Shown here piece by piece: positions 51,176-62,130 of a DNA stretch of 64,000 bases. Both the position numbers and the translations under genes were made by a program. How positions within the stretch are numbered: the stretch's first letter is position 1; every line of letters begins with the position of its first letter. Source of the DNA: Branchipolynoe longqiensis (Eukaryota > Annelida > Polychaeta > Phyllodocida > Polynoidae); contig CM059192.1 of assembly GCA_030323885.1 (NCBI GenBank), forward strand, positions 63,915,593-63,979,592, given 5' to 3'. The notes under the pieces were generated by a model. That model ran no database searches. It was not told where the DNA came from and was given only the letters and a program-made list of their open reading frames with translations.

Positions 51176-51972
51176 TGCATATGAATACGTATTGTATTTA
51201 GAGATGACTGCATCACATATCTTAGAGTGGTACTACATTTGTCATTGCTAAGTTAATCCATATGTAGTCTGTGTCACTATCAGACCTATTGCAACAATGC
51301 AAGGGGCCTAAGCTCTGACACTTTCACACTCAGATTTTAACCAAGCACTGCCATTACCCTAAATAATATTCCATTTATATTTTATTTATTTTATTTTTGA
51401 TTATGCATGTACATGTATACATACACATACTTTTAAAGGTATATGTATACATCTGCATATGCACATACATATGTATGTATTATATATAATATACAATATA
51501 TAAATAATATTGCAATATCAGGTGAAGAATAACTTACCAGTGTTCCTAAATGTAAGGATGACTGTGCCAGATCCTTCACAATGGTAATCCATTTGCAAGT
51601 AGCAAGTTGACTGTTGTGTAGTGTGTGCCTTCAGAAATATGTGTGTGCAGTGCACTGTGGCACAGACCCTTATAAACCAAATCCAATCCACTCTCACACC
51701 TATTCAAAGGGCATAAGCTCTGACACAATCACACTCAGTGAACTCAGCTGTCAGTAGAGGTGCAGCCCAGTGAACCATTGGCAACCTGAGGTGTGAAAGC
51801 TTTCCTTGGCAGTTTTTGGTTAAAATCTGAGTGTTAAAGTGTCAGAGCTTAGGCCCCTTGCAATAAGTCTGAGAGTGAAACAGACTACATGGGTTAACTT
51901 ACCAGTGACAAATGGAGGACCACTCTACAATATATGATGCAGTCATCTCTAAATACAGTATGTATTCACATA
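51175..51972. mobile_element. Nested foldback element, about 800 bp
   Basis: Arms of about 165 bp at 51175-51350 and 51806-51972 are inverted: GTATTTAGAGATGACTGCAT, CCTAAGCTCTGACACTTTCA and CAGATTTTAACCAA recur as complements. The centre is AT-rich with microsatellites. It is embedded in ATAT-rich DNA on both sides, so the exact ends are unclear. Confidence 0.8.
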
Positions 51973-52215
51973 TATATATATATATATATAATTATGTAGT
52001 CACATATATAGGTCTCCATATGTATATATGTATACATATATGTATATGTGAATGGATGTATATATAGACATATATATAGGTGCATATGTAATATTTATAT
52101 ATGTATATATTCACATAGGTATATATATATTTATATGTATACACATATGTATGTGTATATATGTATATTTATATCGATATATATATATTATATATGTATA
52201 TACATGTATATGAAA
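51960..52215. repeat. (TATATG)n-type microsatellite
   Basis: Long TATATATGTATACATATATG-like simple sequence right of the nested foldback. Confidence 0.9.
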
Positions 52216-52259
52216 ATAACAAAATAATGCCAATAATAATTAAAATAATACGGTAATAA

Positions 52260-52455
52260 TAATGACAAGTCGGGTCAGATCAAGTCTGGCAGGGTCAAGT
52301 CTGGCAGGGTCAGGTCAGGTCAGGTGAAGTCGGGTCGGTTCAAGACGGGTCGGTTCAAGTAGGGTCGGTTCAAGTAGGGTCGGGTCAAGTAAAGTCGGGT
52401 CGGTTAAAGCCGGGACTCTCGACCTGCCGGCGCCGGGACTCTCGGCCTGCCGGTG
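52260..52455. repeat. GGGTCRGKTCAAG minisatellite
   Basis: Units such as GGGTCGGTTCAAGTA (15 bp) and GGCAGGGTCAAGTCT, followed by a duplicated GCCGGGACTCTCGGCCTGCC block that recurs at 54227-54247 in the right part of the large foldback. Confidence 0.75.
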
Positions 52456-52456
52456 T

Positions 52457-52632
52457 AGTAAGTTCAAAACACTACCCCACAACAACACTGCGGTAGTGTT
52501 TTGAACCTAGGTTCAAAACACTATGGTAGTGTTTTGAACCTAGTTGAAGGTAGGTTCAAAACACTACTGTGGCCATGCTCAAAACACTATCATTAAGTTC
52601 AAAACACTACCCCTAAGTTCAAAACACTACAC
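52457..52632. repeat. Cluster of GTTCAAAACACTA motifs in both orientations
   Basis: Six forward copies (one GCTC variant) and two reverse copies of a 13-14-mer in 175 bp. Adjacent forward/reverse pairs make small palindromes (GTAGTGTTTTGAACCTAGGT with TCAAAACACTA). Confidence 0.85.
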
Positions 52633-52736
52633 TAAAAAATATGTTATAAATGCTGCATATTCAGTTTCATTTGTAGTAGCGTGATGCAGTATGCAGTAAG
52701 GTGGGGCAGAATATAGTAAGGTGGGGCAGTAGGGGT

Positions 52737-52835
52737 TGTTGTTGTTGATTGTTGTTTTATGTCCTAGCAACATCTAAGGTCATATTAGGGTGGGCACCGA
52801 CTTGTGACAGTGCACACACATGGGCGAATTTATAG
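52737..52835 (-). mobile_element. SINE family A 3' fragment
   Basis: Keeps the 3' tail and about 70 bp of body (GACTTGTGACAGTGCACAC), then stops. Confidence 0.75.
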
Positions 52836-52952
52836 TAGGTATGCGTGAACATTTTGAGAATGTATTTGATCTCAATGAAACATATAGCAATGGAAAGAGC
52901 TTGACGGGAACTTAATCATGGTAGCCATATAATCCATATAGCTGTATCAAGA

Positions 52953-53722
52953 CGCTTCTCGCCATGCCGCCAACGCACAAAATCACTTTTAATCGTTGAG
53001 ACACGTCAAACTTTTCGGCGTCAGCGCAACGCATTGGTAGCGTGCGGCCGACATTGTGAGAAAAAAAATTAAAGTTTGGCGCGCCGTTCTGATATGACCT
53101 TAGATGTTGGTAGGACGTAAAACAACAACGACCAAACAAAGCAACAGTTTGGCGCAATGTGTGGGAACGACCCTCACGCGAGGCCGACGTGTGCATAACA
53201 TTCGCATAACATTATTCCAGCGCGTTTAAAGTATTTCGACGCGCCCCTAACATAGTCATAACGTTGGCACCCGCGCGTTGTTGCACGTCCATTTTTTTGT
53301 GCAAGCACAAAACTTTCGTCGTGCGATGACGCGTGCCGCCGATCCTCGGCGACCGTCGCCGTCCATCAACAAATACCAACGCCCGCCTAACGCGCGCGTA
53401 ATGGTGCTGTCACATTACATTTTGGCACCAACGCGCGGGTGCCAATGTCATGGCTACGTTAGGGGTGTGTCGAGATACGTTACAGTCGCTGGAATAACGT
53501 TATGCGAATGCTAGGCAAACATCGCGCACACATGAGGGTCATTCCCACACATTGCGCAAAACTGTTGCTTTTTGTTGTTTTACGTCCTAGCAACATCTAA
53601 GGTCATATCAGGACGGCGTGCCGCACGCTACCAAAACGTTGTGCTGACGCCGAAAAGTTTGACGGGTCTCGACGATTAAAAGTGATTTTGCGCGTTGGCT
53701 GCACGCCGGCGAGAAGCATCGT
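52953..53722. repeat. Imperfect palindrome with a SINE tail in each arm
   Basis: Arms 52953-53285 and 53425-53722 are reverse complements, for example GTCAAACTTTTCGGCGTCAG with CTGACGCCGAAAAGTTTGAC. Each arm contains about 50 bp of the family-A SINE 3' end (53086-53137 plus, 53567-53620 minus). The loop of about 140 bp carries TGTGCAAGCACAAAACTTTC. CpG-rich, unlike its AT-rich surroundings. Confidence 0.85.
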
Positions 53723-54060
53723 AATGTGCAGCACCATTACGCTTCCTGACGTATCCTGACATTGCAGCAAAAAATCACACACGTCTACGCGCGTTGGCGA
53801 GAAACGTCGTAATGTGACAGCCCATTAGCACCCGCGCATTTTCGCGTGTCGAAAGTTTTGTGCAAGCACAAAACTTCGCCGGTTCCCTGACGCGCGCTGC
53901 CGACCGTCGCCGACCGTCGCCGTCCATCAACGAATACTAATGCGCGCGTAATGCTTCCTGACGTATCCCGACATAGCGCCAAAAAATCACATACGTCGAC
54001 ACACGTTGAGGGTCGTTGTTGGCGAGAAGCATCGTAATGTGACAGCACCATAACCTGACG
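53723..54060. repeat. Direct duplicates next to the palindrome
   Basis: GCTTCCTGACGTATCCTGAC...AAAAAATCACACACGTC and the GGCGAGAA(A/G)C(G/A)TCGTAATGTGACAG block occur at 53739-53824 and again at 53952-54046. TTTTGTGCAAGCACAAAACTT from the palindrome loop also recurs near 53850. The region grew by repeated duplication of the same unit. Confidence 0.7.
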
Positions 54061-55111
54061 TCAAATGCCGTTCATCTTATTCAACCATCACTTCTGGGCA
54101 TATCGCTATGTTGTGTTTCAGTTAAATGTTTCCACTGATCATTTAATATATGAATTTCAAAATACACCAAGAAATGCCAATTACTCATAGTTTTCACTGA
54201 TTTGAACCCATAAACAATGCCGGCGCCGGGACTCTCGGCCTGCCGGCGCCAGGCCTCCCGGCACCGGTCTTCCCTTAAATAATATGAATAGAAATAAAAA
54301 GTGATAACCAACAATAAAATAAATCAAATACAAAATATTATTTAAGGTAGGTTTTTCTTAATGTTGTACCAGCAAGGCAAGCCATATTTGTGGTGGTAAT
54401 GCATCAGATGCATAATCACAGTTAATTATTTATTATGCATATATATATATTGGTATGCACAAAATATATCTAAGTGATGTACAACAGTCCCCACAGGACC
54501 TCCCGCAGTGGCAAGTGGAAGTATATGAGTGGGCCACAGACCAGCATATACCCCCATGGTTGACTGGAGGTTCCTCTATTGTTTAAGATTTATGGCTATA
54601 CCAACACAGTACTATCATGGGCAGTTCTGTCCTGTAGACATGTGTTGTAACTACTGAATTATTTCCTAATTATTCACTGTTAATTTACTCAATCCGGTCC
54701 CAACTAAATGTCCTAGGAATATTCAGGAAATTAGATATAATTTTTGGCTTTCTAGTGATGTATTCCACTCTGAAAACCTCCCAAAACTCAGTGTTCCACA
54801 GCCATATTTGTGAACCTGCACATTAATCTTATATGAAATTCGACCTTCGAAATTGAACCGGGGCTCGAATTAGGTACTTTAACCACCGTAGCTCAAACGA
54901 GGTAAGCTCTCCAACCTGGTAAATAGCTGGTGACGACACTTCAAAATAGTACAACCTTAGTTATCCACCACTTTGTTCTCTGTACATGAATAAAGGAGCC
55001 TACATGCCCACTTTGTTCTCTGTGCATGAATAAAGGAGCCTACATCCCCACTTTCTTCTCTCTACACGAATAACGAAGCCTACATGCCAACAGGTAACAC
55101 GGCAGACTTAC

Positions 55112-55168
55112 CACAACAGGCGTCCCAGCAATCACCAAGGTGATTAGAAGAGCAGCCCCCAGCATCAT
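55112..55168 (-). CDS. Exon 1 of the host gene: signal peptide
   Basis: 57 nt from ATG at 55168-55166 to donor CCTGTTGTG/GTAAGTC at 55112/55111, ending in phase 0. It encodes MMLGAALLITLVIAGTPVV, a typical hydrophobic signal peptide with likely cleavage after the Ala-Gly. The context TTCCGCCATGA is a good animal start context. No upstream ATG in the same frame nearby. A promoter should lie above 55.17 kb; I see no TATA box I would defend, and a SINE fragment begins 135 bases upstream. Confidence 0.75.
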
Positions 55169-55302
55169 GGCGGAACGTGGAGAGGTGAGAAGGCACGGTT
55201 ACTGCGTAGTACTGGTAGTAGTTCTGCAATCCCATCATGGTTCGACGCCAGCAATGTGGGGAAAGGCATCAGGGGCCATATTAGCTTATAGTGGGGATAG
55301 TT

Positions 55303-55495
55303 GTTTGTTTGTTGTTTTATGTCCTAGCAGCATCTAAGATAATACCGGACATGTACTGACTTGTGACAGTGCGCACTCATAGCAACCTTATAGTGCTGCC
55401 CCACTGGGAGACCAGGCCACCAGCACCATGACCTGATATCCCACTTAGCCACATTATCCTGACCATGAGCCAACCAGTTTGTGGCCTACCTTAAT
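55303..55495 (-). mobile_element. SINE family A 3' fragment
   Basis: 3' tail, then body to about CCAGTTTGTGGCCTACC; the tRNA head is missing. It sits immediately upstream of the host gene's first coding exon, so it may have modified the promoter or 5' UTR. Confidence 0.75.
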
Positions 55496-55617
55496 AAAGC
55501 AGTAGCCCCGCTATAGAAACATTCACACAAATCTCTACAGGGCTTCAGTGGGCCACGCGTCCCCCAAGAGTGTGTGTGCAAGTACCTGTACGATTAGAAC
55601 AAGCGATTGAAATATTT

Positions 55618-55966
55618 AAGCTGCATGGTCTGATGAAATATTAAATTTTCAAAACCAAACCAATTATCTAGATTCGATTTTCCATATCTAACTTAGATAC
55701 TGATGCACTTATTAAGCATTTGTTTCTGAGTAGAAGGCAATACTGAGTCAATTTAACAGAGCCTGTTACTGCAGAAGTCTATGGTGTCAGAGTTTTGGCA
55801 AGCTTGCCAAAACTAATTTTCCATGTTTGCAGTCAAAATATCTCAAATGTTTACCATTTAAAATAAAACTAACTTTGGACTAATTTAAAGTAGATACTAG
55901 TGATCGATCTAATATATTTATTTCAGAAAAAATATAGAAATTCAAAACCATCGGACTATGCAACTT
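55618..55966 (+). mobile_element. MITE family B, full copy
   Basis: Termini AAGCTGCATGGTCTGATGAA and (inverted) AAGTTGCATAGTCCGATGGT, TA-flanked. Internal GGCAAGCTTGCCAAAA palindrome shared with the copy at 21138. Confidence 0.85.
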
Positions 55967-56453
55967 TAAACTCACAAACAGTACGGTCAATTGTAATTTC
56001 TGTAAACATATCTGTTGCTGAGACAATTAAATGACTCTCAGCGTTAGAAACAGACAACAAATTGCATTTCAACGGCACCCATTTGGGGATAGCTGCAAAG
56101 GAAACTACATTATCAGTACGGGCAGTCCGAAGACCAGAGTCGACAATATGATTAGTAATAGAATTAACACTATTAGTATTAACGTCCACTGTCGAGTGCA
56201 GCGGTACAGAGTCATTGGATACGGGTGGATGACCATCAATAGAGGGGTACTTCATACCACTCGTGACACCATTACATGCACACACGCACAAGCTATACGC
56301 AATACGCGGCCCATCCCGTTGAACCGCACCTTTGACTAGGTTCCGGGATGGCGGGTTTGGTCCTCCGTCGGTTTACACTGTACGCTGTCGCTTCTGCGCA
56401 TGTGCCAAAACCGACCGGCGCTTTCAAACTGCACAATGTTGCTGTCGCTTTGA

Positions 56454-56833
56454 CCGGTGTGACGGTTTCAGCGCCAGGTCAGTTTCAGCGCCCTGCCGTG
56501 GCTTCTGCGCATGTGCGGATTTTAAGAGGCCCTGCAAGCACTGCTATTTGTTTAGTTTACACTCGGCGATTCGACGCCGATCTAGCTGCTACGTTAATAT
56601 CGCTTGGAATTTAAGGTTATTTTAATTAAATTTCATTATTTGAGTACGTAATTCTGTTAAATATGATCGCATTCAATAGATTTTGGCCTAATCGGTCCCT
56701 AACACTGCCGGGCACCAGCTGAGCTTGTAGTCGGCGAGGCCACGGGTGTTTTGACCATCTCTTAAAATCCGCGCATGCGCAGAAGCCATGGCAGGGCGCT
56801 GAAACTGACCGGGCGCTGAAACCGCCACACCGG
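56454..56833. mobile_element. Foldback MITE, 380 bp with 75-bp arms
   Basis: Arms 56454-56528 and 56759-56833 are inverted: CCGGTGTGACGGTTTCAGCG, then GTCAGTTTCAGCGCCCTGCC and GGCTTCTGCGCATG. Inside is about 230 bp of unrelated DNA. Similar GCTTCTGCGCATGTGC sequence at 56390 suggests part of another copy. No clear target duplication. Confidence 0.8.
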
Positions 56834-57845
56834 CTCTTCTGTGGGGGGTTGGGGGTTGGGGGGGGGGGGGGCTACTTCTTTCTTGTGTTTACTATCTCGG
56901 GCTTTTAATTATTGTTTCATATATCTCGGGATGCGGGGGGGGGGGTACTTGATGTGTTTTTTTTTACTATCTCGGCAGGGGGAGCCGAGATTATTTAAAT
57001 TTTGGTTGGGGGGGGGGGGGGCTTTTACATTCTTTTTAATTATTGTTTCATATATCTCGGGGAGGGGGGTACTTTTTTTTACTATCTCGGGAGGGGGAGG
57101 AGATTATTTTAATAATTATTTTTGTATCTCTGAGAGGGGGAGGGGTGGGGGTAATTCTTGTTTGTTTTTGTTCCTATCTCGGGAGGGGATTATTTTAATA
57201 ATTCTGTTTGTATCTGAGAGGGGGGGGGGGGGGTGATTCTTTTTGTAACGCTTGAAGGGGGGGGGGGGGGGGAGTACTTTATTGATCTATTCATGGCTTG
57301 GTTGTTTGGTTGTTGTTTTTGATGGGGTTTTTTTTTTTTTTTGGGGGGGGGGGGGGGGGAGGTTATTTCCTACCTATATTCACACAGCAGCTGGCTTTGG
57401 CGTTTGGGGGGGAGGGGGCTTTTACATTCTTTTAATTATTGTTTCATATATCTCGGAGAGGGGGGGGGGGTACTTTTTTTTTTTTCTATCTCGGGAGGGG
57501 GGAAGGGATTATTTTAATAATTCTTTTTGTATCTGAGAGGCGGGGTGTGATTCTTTTTGTATCGCTGAAGGGGGGGGGGGGGTACCTTTTTTTTTTACTA
57601 TCTCAGGAGGGGGAGGAGAGTATTTGAATAATTATTTTTGTTTCTCTGATGGGGGGTAATTCTTGTTTATATTTTTTCCTATCTCGGGAGGGGGAGTGGA
57701 TTATTTTAATAATTATTTTTGTTATCTCTGAGGGGGGGGGGGGTACTTTTATTTATCTTTTCTTGTCTGCGGGGGATTATTTTAATCATTCTTTTTGTAT
57801 CTCTGCTATTTCCTACCGAAGGAGGGGGGGATTATTTAATTGAGC
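56834..57845 (+). repeat. G-rich interspersed array with CTATCTCGGGAGGGGG units
   Basis: About a dozen irregular units alternate G8-G18 tracts with TACTTTTTTTTACTATCTCG, GGAGGGGGAGGAGATTATTT and TAATAATTCTTTTTGTATCT. All G-runs are on the plus strand. Three frames stay open in places because stop codons are rare in G/T-rich DNA; I do not call genes. Strong potential for G-quadruplexes. Confidence 0.85.
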
Positions 57846-59040
57846 ACATCTGTTGGTGACATCGGTCACTTCAGCATCTAGCGGTCAACTAAGATTAAAA
57901 TATATAAATCTAACACGCTGTAAAATATCCCTATTGGTAGGGCCAAGAATGCTTGTTTCTCATTGGAGGAAAGGGGTGGGGTGATACGCTACAATGAACC
58001 CATGTAACCATACAAATAATAAACCAGAGGGCTGGACTCTCTCCTTTACACTTTATACTCTTCCTTTCTCTTTGTCTGTATTGATTTCACTATAGCCTGC
58101 CTACACAGCCACAGATACGGGCATTGGACTTTACAATGCTAATACGGTAGTGTTCTTATTCGCATGTAAGGACGTTTCACGCGGATGTGACACTGACACT
58201 ATAGGCCCCTTTCAATGTTTATAAACATTGTGTATGCGCACACAGCTTGGCTGCAGAACGGAGGCACACTGCCATTGAGTTTGCCAATACGCGCAGTGCA
58301 AAACGTCAGTTTTATTCAAAATTAATAAAAATCTAGAACCCTAACCTAATCAATTTAATATAATCTTTTTGTTAAACATGTTAAACATGTTCTCTATATG
58401 TGCTCCAAGCGGTTTGTCTCTAGGTGATGTGGTTTTAGAGATATTTAACTTTTTCTGTATGAAGATTGCTCATAGCCACTGAGTTTGCAATGTGACAGTG
58501 TGTCGTCCTGCAGCCAAAAGGCGCGCACACTGACCTAGATACCTATGCTGACGTCATATGAAATAGGTCTATTGTGATATAATAGATGTTCTCTCAACTG
58601 TCTTAGGCCACGGTTTGAATCAATTTTGACGCATGCGCAGCCTATGCATTGGCATGACGGATGGTATACACTATAATGAGGAATATGCCAGATATGTCAG
58701 TGCCAGGCTGTCAGAAAGCATCACGGAGAACTGGAAAGAGCACCAGGGCTCCAAAACATAAGTATCACACACTTTTATGAATTTCACTAGCCAAACCCTA
58801 AATCATAAGTAAAACCAGGTACAACTAATACACGTTGTAATGCTCATGCCTTCCTCCATGCAAACAAGTAAAAGTGAAAGTAATGGAAGTATGCATGACT
58901 ATCAAAAGGGGACATCTGGGCTGTATGCACCAGCACACACGCCCCAAATCCATCAATCACTAAGCTAAAATATAATCAACACAAAATCAAAACTTGTGAA
59001 ATCAAGCAACCACTATCCTAAAAATATTATTTAAAGTAAG
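57846..59040. other. Unassigned sequence upstream of the LINE
   Basis: It contains paired motifs such as CATTGAGTTTGCCAATACGC at 58273 and CACTGAGTTTGCAATGTGAC at 58478, and CAGCTTGGCTGCAGAAC (58244) with GTCCTGCAGCCAAAAGG (58505) in opposite orientation. This is weak evidence for a small inverted element. No gene is seen. Confidence 0.35.
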
Positions 59041-59050
59041 TAAAATAAAT

Positions 59051-59747
59051 ATGGTAGAAGAGATTGAATGCAAACTGGGAAGGGGCACACACTTCACCCA
59101 CCTAAACTGCCAGGGCGCATCCAATAAAATAGACATAATAAAAATGCATCTACAAAAAGACAATCTAGATGTACTAACATTATCAGAGACATGGTTCACT
59201 GACAAACACCAAAACAACACCCTCAATATAGACAGATATAGGCTTGTATGTAATGACAGACAACACATTAATGCAATATACCAAACAAAAAAGGGTGGAG
59301 GTGTTGCCATTTACTGCAAAACCACCAAAAACCTAGACACTGAAAGGCTAAAACCAACAAATTTCTAAAATGAGCACATAGAACTACTATATTGGCGAAT
59401 AAAAAAAAAAAGGAAAAGCAAATGTTGCCATAGCGAGCCTAGAGGCCACCGTCAGGTGAAATTGAAGTATTCCTTGAAGAACTAGAAAAGAGCATAAACA
59501 CTGTAAAAAAGATCAACAAATGCAGAAATTGTTATGCTAGGGGACTTCAATGTGAATTACAGCAGCAATGAAATAATAAACTAATGCTGCAAACTACCAT
59601 CAAAATCTTAGGCCTGCAACAGCTCACCACTAAAAGCACAAGGCTAAGCAACAATAGCTCAACAATAGACCTAATACTAACCAACTCAAACCATGCCACA
59701 AAATGGGGCACTAGAAGCTGGGGTATAAGTGACCACAAACTAGTATA
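59051..59747 (+). pseudogene. Endonuclease domain of the LINE
   Basis: FTHLNCQGASNKIDIIKMHL, then VLTLSETWFTD (catalytic Glu) and GGGVAIYCK are in the first frame. After a stop and frame change, EIVMLGDFNVNY (Asp/Asn) and WGISDHKLVYE (Asp-His) follow. These are the usual apurinic-endonuclease motifs that nick the target. The domain is interrupted by stops and then by the MITE at 59748. Confidence 0.8.
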
Positions 59748-60005
59748 TGAGCCTGTCTGAAAAGGTGATAACTCCTTTTTTTTTGTGTCCATTGAAACGA
59801 TTGACACAAAACAGCACAGAAACGGTTACCCTGAAAACACAAGGACATTTGCTTTAAATCAATATGTATTCTATTGGGATTATGAAACACCATGTAAAGA
59901 ACAAATCAGTTTATCAGGAGCAAATGCATAAGCAGATAGTATGTTGATTGTTACAATGGATAAAGTTTTGTCCCATATTGCTTAGCACCTTTTGAGACAG
60001 TCTCA
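59748..60005. mobile_element. 258-bp MITE inserted in the LINE, TA target
   Basis: The termini TGAGCCTGTCTGAAAAGGTG and (inverted) TGAGACTGTCTCAAAAGGTG are flanked by TA at 59746-59747 and 60006-60007. The LINE sequence resumes directly after it. Mariner-like terminal pattern and TA target suggest a Tc1/mariner-related non-autonomous element. Confidence 0.85.
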
Positions 60006-60053
60006 TATGTAACAAGGAAAAAGCTCAAAAGCACAAATCACTAAGAATACAAA

Positions 60054-62130
60054 ATGGGCAGGTCCCTTAAAAAAAACTACTCAGAAGACACATTACAAAA
60101 TCATCTGCACCAAAACAGAGATGATGTTGATATCTATTGGGACAACATCATCACAGAAATAAGAGAATTAACTGATGAGATGTGTTCCATCAAGAAAATA
60201 AAAATACAAAAAAACCAGGACCCCTGGGTAGAGAAAGCCCTGCTAACACTCATCACAACCAAAAGTAAATTGGGTGATAAAGCAAAGCACACAGAGACTA
60301 TAGAAGACAAACTAGCCTACCATATCACCAGAAACAACTCTCTCAAAGCTGTGAGAACAGCAAAAAATGAAATACATATTAAAGCAGGACAAAGAGTGGG
60401 GAAGCAACACAAACAAATTCTGGGAAAATGTAAACCTATTATTGCCCAAAAATAACAAAGAAGAGCACACCAACTTCCAAGATAACGAAGGGACAATGCT
60501 CATAGACAAAGATGCAGCGAACAACCCGAACACGCATTTTGCCACAATAGGGCAAAAGCTGTCAGAAATCTTTTTAAAAAAGATGGGAAAACAGATCAGG
60601 AACTGTGCTGAATGAAATCCCCACCTGCAAAACAGATATGATAGAAGTAAAAATATTAATAAATGACATAGACACGAATAAACCAAGTAGAATAGATGAA
60701 ATACCAACCAAAAAACTGAAAGAGGCACTCCAAGCCATCCCGGCCACTATACTAGACCTATTCAACATCTCCTTTGAACAGGGGCATTTTATCTCAGCCT
60801 GGAAAATGGCAACCATCACCCCCATTCAAAAAAATGGAGACAAACAAAACATGGGAAACTACAGGCCAATATCAATTCTTCAAATCCCAGGCAAGCTCAT
60901 TGAAAAAGTGTTACATAGACACAATGAATGAACACCTGGAAAAAACTGATATACTAAACGAAAGACAAGGGGGGCTTCAGGAAACTGCACTCCACATCAA
61001 AAACAATAGCTAACCTAAAAAATGACATACTGGCATCAATGAACCAAAACCAATTAGTTGGCGCAGCCTTCATTGACTTGAGCAAAGCATTTGACACAGT
61101 AGACCATACAATGCTACTGGAAAAACTAAAAACCATAGGCATACTATGGATTGGATAAAATGCTACCTGAACAACAGGCAACAGAAAACAATACACTATC
61201 AGACAACCAACATGTCACATGTGGTGTACCCCAAGGGTAAGTGTTGGGGGCCACTGCTCTTTATAATCTATATAATCTATATAAACGATCTTGAAAAATG
61301 GTTGCAAACTGAATGCCTCCAACTATATGCAGATGACACAGTCATATACGCAAATGGCACCACAGAAGAGGAGGTAATAACTAAACTAAATAAACTCCTA
61401 CTAAAACTAGACGAGTGGTGTGAGTCCAACAAAATAACCATCAACACAAGCAAATCAAAAACAGTACTCTTCTGGCATAAACAAATGCCAGAAATAAAAC
61501 TACACTGTAAGTTAGGAAACCAAACATTAGAAAATGTAGACCATTACAAATACATAGGCCTTGAGTTGGACAGCCAACTAAACTACAACCTATGTATAAA
61601 TAAAATTATCCAGAAAGTAAACCACAAACTGTGGCTATTTGCAAAGCTAAGAGACTACATGACACAAGAAATGTCAATAAAAATCTTCAAGGGCATGGTG
61701 CTCCCCTATTTTGACTATGGAGATGTAAACTACATGGGTGCGAGAGAAGAACTACTAAAAAAACTGCAAACACTGCAGAACAGAGCCCTAAAAATCTGCC
61801 TAAGAGTAGACAAGCTGCACCCCACCTATGACATACACAAAAGAAACAAAGTGAAATTACTAGAAAATAGGAGAATAATTCATTTGAAAACATTAGCATA
61901 TAGCTATAGTCAACAATAAACTCCTAACAAAACCACAAAGGGCTACTAGAGCAAATAATGCGCCACTACTAAAGCAGACCAGAAGCCAAATAAAAGCTCA
62001 TGAGAGAAGCGCGCTGGAAATGGCTGCCAAGGTGTGGAATGCCCAAACGGTAAAGGAACGACAAATTCCTGACCTAAAAACTTACAAAATATATCTGTGC
62101 AAAATAAGGCTAGGAAACCCCCACTAAGCT
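60054..62130 (+). pseudogene. RT and C-terminal domains of the LINE
   Basis: Linker region NYSEDTLQNHLHQNRDDVDI, then MATITPIQKNGDKQNMGNYR, PISILQIPGKLIEKVLHR, FIDLSKAFDTVDH, CYLNNRQQKT, catalytic LYADDTVIYANGT, WCESNKITINTSKSKTVLF, VLPYFDYGDVNYMGAREELL and, after a stop, ERSALEMAAKVWNAQTVK. The blocks lie in several frames. The C-terminal part is closely related to that at 33094-33537. Confidence 0.85.

Larger units (their letters stand above)
50073..54918. mobile_element. Large foldback element filling intron 1
   Basis: The outer termini CAGGTTGGAGAGCTTACCTC are inverted at the two ends, and arms of about 650 bp (50073-50730 and 54265-54918) pair almost throughout. The 5-bp direct repeat GTAAA at 50068-50072 and 54919-54923 fits a target duplication. 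The interior holds a partial second copy of the left arm end (50750-50990), another foldback (51170-51975), microsatellites and a palindrome with SINE tails. No transposase is visible. It occupies 4846 of the roughly 5180 bases between exons 2 and 1. Confidence 0.85.

Noticed and set aside
55956..56339. Two overlapping frames of about 100 codons on opposite strands upstream of the gene
   Set aside because: They partly cover a MITE terminus, match no family and lack promoter or splice evidence.
56841..57843. Several Gly-rich open frames of 60-131 codons
   Set aside because: They are translations of G-tracts and repeated units, with no conserved composition between units and no splice signals.
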